A stretch of 64,000 bases of DNA from Lewinellaceae bacterium (GTDB lineage: Bacteria > Bacteroidota > Bacteroidia > Chitinophagales > Saprospiraceae). Location of the stretch: contig JACJXX010000001.1 of assembly GCA_020636435.1 (NCBI GenBank), positions 1,240,001 to 1,304,000 on the forward strand. Reading direction: 5' to 3'. The notes under the pieces were generated by a model. That model saw only the letters and a program-made list of their open reading frames with translations. It did no database searches and was not told the origin of the DNA. Shown here piece after piece: positions 57,301 through 64,000 of the stretch. Every line of letters starts with the position of its first letter. The stretch's first letter is position 1. The position numbers and the translations under genes are program-made.

Positions 57301-60300
57301 CGGCGACGGCGTTTGCGCCAACGTCGACTGCGACGACAACGACCCCAGCATCGCTACCCAACCCGGCGACGCCTGCGACGACGGCGACAATACCACGCTC
57401 AACGACGTAATCGGCCCCAATTGCAACTGCGCCGGTACGCCCACTGCCTGCACCGGAATCGGAGACAACGACGGCGACGGCGTCTGCGCCGATGTGGACT
57501 GCGACGACAACGACCCCGGCATCACTACACAGCCCGGCGATGCCTGCGACGACGGAGACAATACCACGCTCAACGACGTAATCGGCCCCAATTGCAACTG
57601 CGCCGGTACGCCCACCGCCTGCACCGGAATCGGAGACAACGACAGCGACGGCGTCTGCGCCGATGTGGATTGCGACGACAACGACCCCGGCATAACTACA
57701 CAGCCAGGCGACGCCTGCAATGACGGCAACCCCGATACCTATGGAGAAACCATACAGCCGGACTGCAGTTGTGGGGGTGGCGTACTGCCTACCCTCGTCT
57801 GTTCGAGGGTCAGCGGCGGCAATGACGATGCCGAGGAAGACGGCTCCGGCTCGGTTAGCCTGACCAGCAGCGACCTGGAACTCACCGACGACTCAGGAGT
57901 ACAAACTATCGGCATGCGGTTCAACGGGCTAAATATTCCCCAGGGCGCTGCCATCACCGGCGCTTCTATTCAATTTACCGTCGACGAGACCCGAAACCTC
58001 GACCCATGCAACTTAACCCTCTACGGAGAAGCAGCAGATAACGCCAACGCCTTCTCCAGCAGCAACGGCAACATTTCCAGCCGCCCCCGGACCAGCGCTT
58101 CGGTGACATGGGCTCCGCCGGCATGGACCCCAGTCGGCAATGCCGGCCCGGCGCAGCAAACGCCGGATATCGCTTCCATTGTTCAGGAAATTGTAAACCG
58201 CAGCGGCTATACCTCCGCCAGTTCTATCGCCCTGCTCATCGATGGCACCGGCAGGCGCACTGCGGAGTCCTACAACGGCTCTGCCTCCCAGGCTCCTGAA
58301 CTGTGCGTGGAGTATGTCCTCGCCCCTGCCTACGACTGCCCTACCCTCTCTGCCAATGTCGGCGACAGTTGCGATGACGGCGACAACAGCACCGTCAACG
58401 ACGCCGTCGATGCCAACTGCAACTGCGCCGGGACGCCAACGGCCTGCGCCGGAATCGGAGACAACGACGGCGACGGCGTTTGCGCTAACGTAGACTGCGA
58501 CGACAACGACCCCGGCATAACTACACAACCGGGCGACGCCTGCGACGACGGCGACCCCACTACCGTCAATGACTTGATCGGCGCCAACTGCAACTGCGCC
58601 GGCACGCCAACGGCCTGCGCCGGATTCGGAGACAACGACGGCGACGGCGTTTGCGCTAACGTCGACTGCGACGACAACGACCCCGGCATAACCACACAGC
58701 CCGGCGATGCCTGCAACGACGGCGACCCCACTACCGTCGACGACGTGATCGATGCCAACTGCAACTGCGCCGGGACGCCAACGGCCTGTACCGGATTCGG
58801 AGACAACGACGGCGACGGCGTTTGCGCCAACGTAGACTGCGACGACAACGACCCCGGCATAACCACACAACCGGGCGACGCCTGCGACGACGGCGACGCC
58901 ACTACTGTCAACGACGTCATCGGCGCCAACTGCAACTGCGCCGGGACGCCAACGGCCTGCGCCGGATTCGGAGACAACGATGGCGACGGCGTCTGCGCCA
59001 ACGTCGACTGCGACGACAACGACCCCGGCATAACCACACAACCGGGCGACGCCTGCGACGACGGAGACCCCAACACTACCGGGGATTCTATTCAGCAAGA
59101 CTGCACCTGCAGCGGAACTCCGGCTATCTCTACTACTACCTGTTCAAGGGTCAGCGGCGGCAATGACGATGCTGAGGAAGACGGCTCCGGCTCGGTTAGC
59201 CTGACCAGCAGCGACCTGGAACTCACCGACGACTCAGGAGTACAGACTGTCGGCATGCGGTTCAACGGGCTCAATATTCCTCAGGGCGCTGCCATCACCG
59301 GCGCTTCTATTCAATTTGCCGTCGACGAGACTCGAAACCTCGACCCATGCAACTTAACCATCTACGGGGAAGCGGCAGACAACCCTGGCACGTTTTCCAG
59401 CGGCAACGGCAACATCTCCAGCCGTCCCCGCACCAGCGCCTCGGTAGCATGGGCGCCGCCCACCTGGGCCTCAGTCGGCGATGCCGGCCCGGCGCAGCAA
59501 ACGCCGGATATCGCTTCCATTGTTCAGGAAATCGTAAACCGCAGCGGCTATACCTCCGCCAGTTCTATCGTCGTTCTCATAGATGGCACGGGAAGGCGCA
59601 CGGCCGAGTCTTACAATGGCTCTGCCGCCCAGGCGCCCGAACTGTGCGTGGAGTACGTCCTCGCCCCTGCCTACGACTGCCCTACCCTATCGGCTAATAT
59701 CGGCAATGCCTGCAACGACGGAGACCCCACTACTGTCGACGACGCCGTCGATGCCAACTGCAACTGCGCCGGCACGCCAACGGCCTGTACCGGATTCGGC
59801 GACAACGACGGCGACGGCGTTTGCGCCAACGTAGACTGCGACGACAACGACCCCGGCATAACCACACAGCCCGGCGATGCCTGCAACGACGGAGACCCCA
59901 CTACCGTCAACGACGTGATCGATGCCAACTGCAACTGCGCCGGGACGCCAACGGCCTGTACCGGATTCGGCGACAACGACGGCGACGGCGTTTGCGCCAA
60001 CGTGGATTGCGACGACAACGACCCCGGCATAACCACACAGCCCGGCGACGCCTGCGACGACGGCGACAACACCACCGTCAACGACGCCGTCGATGCCAAC
60101 TGCAACTGCGCCGGAACGCCTACCGCCTGCACTGGCTTCGGCGACAACGACGGCGACGGCATTTGCGCCAACGTCGACTGCGACGACAACGACCCCGGCA
60201 TAACCACACAGCCCGGCGATGCCTGCAATGATGGGGATAATACCACTATCAACGACATGCTGGACGCCGACTGCAACTGCACAGGCATCCCCACTGCCTG

Positions 60301-61348
60301 CACCGGCTTTGGCGACAACGACGGCGACGGGGTCTGCGCCAACGTCGACTGCGACGACAACGACCCTGACAACACCACACAACCTGGCGACGCCTGCGAT
60401 GACGGCGACCCCAACACTACGGGCGACATCATTCAGCAGAATTGCAGCTGCAGCGGCACGTCAGCCCTGCCAACCACTGCCTGTTCCAGGGTCAGCGACG
60501 GCAACGACGATGCCGAGGAAGACACTGCCGGCTCGGTTAGCCGAACCAGCAGCGACCTGGAATTGGTCGAGGATCCCCGCCAGGGCAACCAGGTGGTTGG
60601 CATGCGGTTCAACGGGCTAAATATCCCTCAGGGCGCTGCCATCACCTCCGCTTCTATTCAATTTACGGTCGACGAGACCCGGAACCTCGATCCCTGTAGC
60701 CTAACCATCTATGGGGAGGATGTAGACAACGCCGATTCATTTTCCAACACCAACGGCAACATCTCCAGCCGCCCCCGCACTAGCGCTTCGGTGGCATGGG
60801 CTCCGCCAGCCTGGAACACTGTTGGCGATACCGGCCCGGCGCAGCAAACGCCGGATATTGCTTCCATCATTCAGGAAATTGTGAGCCGCAGTGGCTACAC
60901 CTCTGCCAGTTCCATCGCCCTGCTCATCGATGGCGAGGGCAACCGCACGGCAACGTCCTTCAATGGCTCGGCTGCTCAGGCCCCAGAACTTTGCGTGGAG
61001 TACATTTCTTCTGCCTTTATTGCCAGGCCCGGCGGCCCGGCATCCGTCCAAACATCCGAAGGGCACTCCGCTATGGGCTTTGCCGAACCGTTCAGCCAAC
61101 TCAATATTTTCCCGAATCCAGCCAAAGACAAGATATCGATTTCCTTTACAAGCACCCTGGAGGGAAAAGTGAAAATACAAGCGATGGGGTTGAGTGGGAA
61201 CACCCTGTTGTCTGAAACCAGGCAGGCCTATCCGGGAAAAAACACCATCGTACTGGAAGGCTTGTCGCTTCCGGATGGCATTTATTTCCTTCAGCTATCT
61301 ATGGATGGTTTTATAAAGCCTGCTAAATTTATCGTTCAAAAACACTAA
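54389..61348 (+). CDS. G5: giant T9SS-secreted right-handed beta-helix protein on the same repeat scaffold
   Basis: This 2319-residue protein has a long N-terminal lead with a hydrophobic signal segment (about 32-52, VALLAGGFLLLWSTEANG). It lacks a phosphatase domain. Residues about 53-530 form a right-handed parallel beta-helix: it starts TTYYVDSQAGSDNYDGQ, has the PGDSILFKRGAIW segment, and then repeated turns such as GDVVIRNNTIIRSGEDGIDI. Such folds are common in polysaccharide lyases (pectate, alginate/chondroitin PL6-like), but a catalytic set is not provable by eye. Four beta-sandwich modules follow (near 631, 1137, 1585, 2031) with 5, 4 and 4 full copies of a 57-residue Asp-Cys repeat in the three gaps. 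The sorting domain is intact (about 2235-2319). It shares scaffold but not catalytic domain with its neighbours. Confidence 0.85.
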   Translation: MTRDFSTLSPGNPRGPKKFQLAQLLQFCRNCLQVALLAGGFLLLWSTEANGTTYYVDSQAGSDNYDGQAAAFLGGNSGPWATISKVNSIFFAPGDSILFKRGAIWTDGPLDPRIGGSPGSAITIQETVLGQPLNFDVVDLNDNNCIYFGPYGEDPAKPLINCLGGRGIILRHDYIIVEGFHLDNGGNNMLWFGKETGNYWNVAIDIDVTHCTSNAVSSDFGGGNLWLKGLYVYDYGVNGILMNGSLNNKLKGVLIEDCWVENPATLDLEDGITCHNDAAGNQMEGDVVIRNNTIIRSGEDGIDITSGTNILLEGNYIRESWAGGIYVVKSWVNTVEIRGNFLYSNSFSQGVGDLTIKVPHVWAYNNVIAGTGHHCLQLGNTDDTRIWHNVIAPDNRTGNLIWLQDSIGQLEFHNNIFDFSGADQDISGSITPNIIFDSNCYYSMSSTDNIYSSYSFQEYRDANPLFEPHGFFGNPQFLGPGRSAPEHFQLAGSSPCINSGMAVPAAVDFWGTPRPQGAGYDMGIFELGTVDCDPDPNVTAYPGSPCDDGDPTTANDVYNENCQCAGTPTACFGIGDADGDGVCADTDCDDNDPNIAYQPGDACDDGVPTTSGETIQVDCSCGGGVPGPGIACSTVNNSSDDAEEKFSGTVDLGSGDLELTYDPNRGRQVIGMRFTGLNIPQGAAIISAHIQFTVDDVLNINPSRLRIFGENTDDPLSFADISHNITNRPRTTASVLWAPPAWQAVASYGPDQRTPDIYAVIQEIVNRPGYTAGSAIAILIDGIGGRAAEAYDGFPAQAPKLCVEYTLLPVTYDCPSLSANIGYPCDDGDPTTVNDAIDADCNCIGVPTACTGVGDADGDGICSDVDCDDNDFFANGYPGAACDDGDPTTANDAIGANCNCAGTPTACTGIGDNDGDGVCADVDCNDNDPSITTQPGDACNDGDNTTIDDLVDADCNCAGTPTACTGIGDNDGDGVCANVDCDDNDPSIATQPGDACDDGDNTTLNDVIGPNCNCAGTPTACTGIGDNDGDGVCADVDCDDNDPGITTQPGDACDDGDNTTLNDVIGPNCNCAGTPTACTGIGDNDSDGVCADVDCDDNDPGITTQPGDACNDGNPDTYGETIQPDCSCGGGVLPTLVCSRVSGGNDDAEEDGSGSVSLTSSDLELTDDSGVQTIGMRFNGLNIPQGAAITGASIQFTVDETRNLDPCNLTLYGEAADNANAFSSSNGNISSRPRTSASVTWAPPAWTPVGNAGPAQQTPDIASIVQEIVNRSGYTSASSIALLIDGTGRRTAESYNGSASQAPELCVEYVLAPAYDCPTLSANVGDSCDDGDNSTVNDAVDANCNCAGTPTACAGIGDNDGDGVCANVDCDDNDPGITTQPGDACDDGDPTTVNDLIGANCNCAGTPTACAGFGDNDGDGVCANVDCDDNDPGITTQPGDACNDGDPTTVDDVIDANCNCAGTPTACTGFGDNDGDGVCANVDCDDNDPGITTQPGDACDDGDATTVNDVIGANCNCAGTPTACAGFGDNDGDGVCANVDCDDNDPGITTQPGDACDDGDPNTTGDSIQQDCTCSGTPAISTTTCSRVSGGNDDAEEDGSGSVSLTSSDLELTDDSGVQTVGMRFNGLNIPQGAAITGASIQFAVDETRNLDPCNLTIYGEAADNPGTFSSGNGNISSRPRTSASVAWAPPTWASVGDAGPAQQTPDIASIVQEIVNRSGYTSASSIVVLIDGTGRRTAESYNGSAAQAPELCVEYVLAPAYDCPTLSANIGNACNDGDPTTVDDAVDANCNCAGTPTACTGFGDNDGDGVCANVDCDDNDPGITTQPGDACNDGDPTTVNDVIDANCNCAGTPTACTGFGDNDGDGVCANVDCDDNDPGITTQPGDACDDGDNTTVNDAVDANCNCAGTPTACTGFGDNDGDGICANVDCDDNDPGITTQPGDACNDGDNTTINDMLDADCNCTGIPTACTGFGDNDGDGVCANVDCDDNDPDNTTQPGDACDDGDPNTTGDIIQQNCSCSGTSALPTTACSRVSDGNDDAEEDTAGSVSRTSSDLELVEDPRQGNQVVGMRFNGLNIPQGAAITSASIQFTVDETRNLDPCSLTIYGEDVDNADSFSNTNGNISSRPRTSASVAWAPPAWNTVGDTGPAQQTPDIASIIQEIVSRSGYTSASSIALLIDGEGNRTATSFNGSAAQAPELCVEYISSAFIARPGGPASVQTSEGHSAMGFAEPFSQLNIFPNPAKDKISISFTSTLEGKVKIQAMGLSGNTLLSETRQAYPGKNTIVLEGLSLPDGIYFLQLSMDGFIKPAKFIVQKH
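56830..60470 (+). repeat. Three runs of a 171-bp coding repeat in G5
   Basis: The 57-residue unit reads PGDACDDGD-NTT, CNCAGTPTACTG, GDNDGDGVCA, VDCDDNDPGITTQ. Adjacent copies match at 171-bp spacing (for example 57401 and 57572). Runs lie at about 56830-57780, 58335-59125 and 59680-60470, separated by the beta-sandwich modules. The same longer unit, in fewer copies, links modules in G1-G4. Confidence 0.9.
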
Positions 61349-61425
61349 GAACCAAGGAAACAAATACCCAAAAAACCAGTATAAGAGTAGAAGCCCCCCC
61401 CTCTCCTACTCAAAAGAAGGGTGCT

Positions 61426-64000
61426 ATGAACGATTCGAGTCGATATTTCATGATATCCTGGATGGATATTACACAAAAAGTATTTAAGCAAAGCGGACGG
61501 GGCTTATTTATGGTCCTGTTCTGTTGCTTGCCGATCTGCAGCGCTCTGGCGCATGGCGGCCTGGATGACGATACAGAAAGGAAAAGCCGGAAATCAGAAG
61601 GAAACCCGGACAACACCACCGCGCTGGGAGTGGTCAGGGGCCCGTATCTGCAGATGGGAACATCCAATAGCATGACCATTAAATGGCGGACGGATATTTC
61701 GACAGACAGCAAAGTATGGTTTGGGGCATCTCCTTCCAGCCTCAGCCAAACCATACTTCTTGACGGCGGCCGGACCGACCACGAAGTTTCGATCACCGGG
61801 CTTGCCGCCAATACAAAGTTTTACTACGCCGTCGGCCATTCCGGGGGCATACTGGCGGGCGGAACAGCTCAACACTATTTTAAAACCTCGCCCAAAACCG
61901 GCGAAGCACATCCGGTAAGGGCCTGGGTGCTGGGCGATTGCGGCACCGCCAATAACGATGCCCGGGCGGTTAGGGATGGATATTATAACTACACCAGCCA
62001 CGAAGGGCCGGACCTCATGCTGCTGCTGGGCGACAATGCCTACGAAGACGGGAAAGACACGGAATACCAGGCGGCTATTTTCGAAAACATGTACGAAGAA
62101 CAGCTCGTCCACTCCGTGCTTTGGTCTACCCCCGGCAACCACGACTACTACAGCGCCAGCGCAGCCACCCAAACCGGGCCGTATTTTGATATCTTCACCT
62201 TCCCGAAAAACGGAGAGGCCGGCGGCCTGGCTTCCGGAACCGAAGCGTATTACTCCTTCGACTACGCCAACATCCATTTCGTCGTCCTCGATTCTCATGA
62301 TTCGGGCAGGCAACCCGGCGACCCGATGCTCGTCTGGCTGGAAAACGACCTGAGCGCTACCGACCAGGACTGGACCATCGTCTTTTTCCACCATCCCCCT
62401 TATTCCAAAGGCTCTCACGACTCAGATCAGACCGATGAAATGACCGACATGAGGGAAAACGTGCTGCCCATACTGGAGGCAGCGGGGGTAGACCTGGTGT
62501 TGAGCGGCCACAGCCATTCTTATGAGCGCTCTTACCTCATCCACGGCCATTATGGTTTTTCCAGCACGCTGGAACCCTATATGATCATGGATGGCGGCAA
62601 CGGCCAGGTGGCCGGCACAGGCGCCTATTACAAGGAGGTTATCGGAACGAACGCCGACAAAGGAGCAGTCTACGTAGTAGCCGGATCCTCTGGCAAGATT
62701 TCGGCCGGCTACCCTCTGAACCACCCTGTGATGTATTACAGCGCCTTTGCTCTGGGCTCCTTGTCTCTTGAAATCAACGATAAGCGGCTGGACTTAAAAT
62801 TTATTGGCACCGACGGAGCGGTATCGGATTATTTTACCATTCAGAAATACATTCCTTTTGGCAATCCACCCATAGTGTCGATCACCTCGCCGCCCGACGG
62901 CACTTTTTTAAACGCTCCTCAGCCCGTCAGCATCGAAGCCCAGGCATCAGATCTTGACGGCACCGTCGATGAAGTTGCTTTTTTTGTGGATGGCGACTCC
63001 GTAGGAGTAGACTATTCCGAACCCTATTCCGTCAATTGGACGCCTCCCGGTTATGGCGCTTACACCCTGAGAGCCAGGGCCATCGACAACGACGGCAATA
63101 TTTCCAACTCGTCCGTTTTCACCCTTATCGTCGGCGAGCTGCAGGCCTGTAGCAAAGTCAGTGCCGACAATGAGGACGCCGAAGAAAGCAGTACCGGACA
63201 GGTAGACGTTACAAACAGCGACCTCGAACTGGTCGACGAAACCGACCAGGACAACCAAACCGTTGGCCTGAGGTTTCAAAACCCCGGCATCCCGCAGGGT
63301 GCCGTTATTTCCAGCGCCTACATCCAGTTTACTGCCGATGAAACCCGCAACGACAACCCCTGCAACCTGACGATCTTCGGGGAGGCCAGCGACGATGCCC
63401 CTCCGTTTTCTTCCAGCGCTTTCAATATATCCGGCCGGCCCCGGACCAACACTTCGGCAGCCTGGGCGCCGGCCGATTGGCTGGCAGTGGGCGATGCCGG
63501 CCCGGCTCAGCAGACCCCCAACCTTGCTTCTGTTCTCCAGGAAATCGTCAACCGCCCCGGTTTTGCCGACACCAGTTCATTTGCCTTCATCATCAAAGGC
63601 ATGGGCGCACGCACGGCGGAGTCTCATGACGGTTCCTCTGCCAAAGCGCCGCAAATCTGTATCGAATACCAGCCGCCCCTTCCGGTTTATGACTGCCCCC
63701 TCCTCTCAACCAATATTGGCGCCCCCTGTTATGATGGCGATTATACTACCCTCAACGACACCATAGATGTCAATTGCAATTGTGTGGGCACGCCAACGGC
63801 CTGCACCGGCATTGGCGATGCCGATGCCGATGGCGTTTGCGCCAATGTCGACTGCGATGATGCCAATCCCGACATCAGCCTGCCCGGCGACGCCTGCAAC
63901 GATGGGGACAACACCACCGTGAACGACACCATCGACGCCAATTGCAACTGCGTGGGAACGCCAACGGCCTGCACCGGCATCGGCGATGCCGATGGCGACG
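61426..64000 (+). CDS. G6: purple-acid-phosphatase-type secreted protein, truncated by the window end
   Basis: The frame from ATG 61426 is open to the last base, giving at least 858 residues. A hydrophobic signal (GLFMVLFCCLPICSALA) sits about 25 residues in, after a longer than usual lead; an internal ATG at 61543 is another possible start. The PAP N-domain follows (VVRGPYLQMGTSNSMTIKWR). Metallophosphoesterase motifs are complete: GDCGT, GDNAYEDG, GNHDY, HHPPYS and GHSHSYERS, the last closest to the classical PAP form. An Ig-like domain, one beta-sandwich module (CSKVSADNEDAEES) and the first 57-residue Asp-Cys units follow before the edge. The sorting domain should lie outside. It starts 77 bases after G5 with no strong terminator. 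Confidence 0.85.
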   Translation, partial: MNDSSRYFMISWMDITQKVFKQSGRGLFMVLFCCLPICSALAHGGLDDDTERKSRKSEGNPDNTTALGVVRGPYLQMGTSNSMTIKWRTDISTDSKVWFGASPSSLSQTILLDGGRTDHEVSITGLAANTKFYYAVGHSGGILAGGTAQHYFKTSPKTGEAHPVRAWVLGDCGTANNDARAVRDGYYNYTSHEGPDLMLLLGDNAYEDGKDTEYQAAIFENMYEEQLVHSVLWSTPGNHDYYSASAATQTGPYFDIFTFPKNGEAGGLASGTEAYYSFDYANIHFVVLDSHDSGRQPGDPMLVWLENDLSATDQDWTIVFFHHPPYSKGSHDSDQTDEMTDMRENVLPILEAAGVDLVLSGHSHSYERSYLIHGHYGFSSTLEPYMIMDGGNGQVAGTGAYYKEVIGTNADKGAVYVVAGSSGKISAGYPLNHPVMYYSAFALGSLSLEINDKRLDLKFIGTDGAVSDYFTIQKYIPFGNPPIVSITSPPDGTFLNAPQPVSIEAQASDLDGTVDEVAFFVDGDSVGVDYSEPYSVNWTPPGYGAYTLRARAIDNDGNISNSSVFTLIVGELQACSKVSADNEDAEESSTGQVDVTNSDLELVDETDQDNQTVGLRFQNPGIPQGAVISSAYIQFTADETRNDNPCNLTIFGEASDDAPPFSSSAFNISGRPRTNTSAAWAPADWLAVGDAGPAQQTPNLASVLQEIVNRPGFADTSSFAFIIKGMGARTAESHDGSSAKAPQICIEYQPPLPVYDCPLLSTNIGAPCYDGDYTTLNDTIDVNCNCVGTPTACTGIGDADADGVCANVDCDDANPDISLPGDACNDGDNTTVNDTIDANCNCVGTPTACTGIGDADGD

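Noticed and set aside
61385..61411. GAGTAG/CTACTC hairpin between G5 and G6
   Set aside because: The stem has only six pairs with a large loop and no T-run, so it is not reported as a terminator.

Overview
The window reads as a piece of a Bacteroidota chromosome, and I infer a Saprospiria/Lewinella-like marine or sludge bacterium. The evidence is type IX secretion (T9SS) type A sorting domains at the ends of very large secreted proteins, weak or absent Shine-Dalgarno sequences, a TAnnTTTG-type promoter box, and Bacteroidota-type versions of the capsule genes. Every gene I support lies on the + strand. No tRNA, rRNA, CRISPR array or transposase gene was seen.

Region 1 (1-1831) holds the 3' end of a multi-pass membrane acyltransferase-like gene and a complete tryptophan 2,3-dioxygenase. 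A 667-base stretch follows that looks like the remains of a decayed gene.

Region 2 (2499-27985) is an exopolysaccharide (EPS) locus of the Wzx/Wzy type. It encodes an outer-membrane export lipoprotein, two BY-kinase/chain-length proteins, an O-antigen polymerase/ligase-like protein, a Wzx-like flippase, four glycosyltransferases, a DUF354 protein, a heparinase II/III-type lyase, a plant-like GDP-mannose 3,5-epimerase and an AlgD-like GDP-mannose 6-dehydrogenase. The two sugar-nucleotide enzymes both use GDP-mannose, so the polymer probably contains mannuronate and/or L-galactose or L-gulose. Inside the locus are a DUF4956 membrane protein and two membrane-anchored CotH-like/beta-helix proteins. 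A 153-bp MITE-like palindromic element flanked by 11-bp direct repeats lies between those two CotH genes.

Region 3 (28386-64000) is almost entirely six giant secreted proteins, here called G1 to G6; G6 runs off the window. Five start with a purple-acid-phosphatase-type metallophosphoesterase and one (G5) with a right-handed beta-helix. All continue with the same mosaic: an Ig-like domain (phosphatase members only), 1-4 copies of a ~170-residue beta-sandwich module resembling DNRLRE/CBM96, and Asp/Cys-rich metal-binding repeats. The five complete genes end in a T9SS sorting domain, which is broken by two small deletions in G2. Three paralogues (G1-G3) carry arrays of 12-17 units of a 25-26-residue repeat with a shared 387-bp higher-order period.

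A working model is that Region 2 builds and exports an acidic polysaccharide, while Region 3 supplies T9SS-exported phosphatases and beta-helix proteins that bind metal and possibly the polysaccharide at the cell surface or in the matrix. The link between the two regions is inference from adjacency and domain content.
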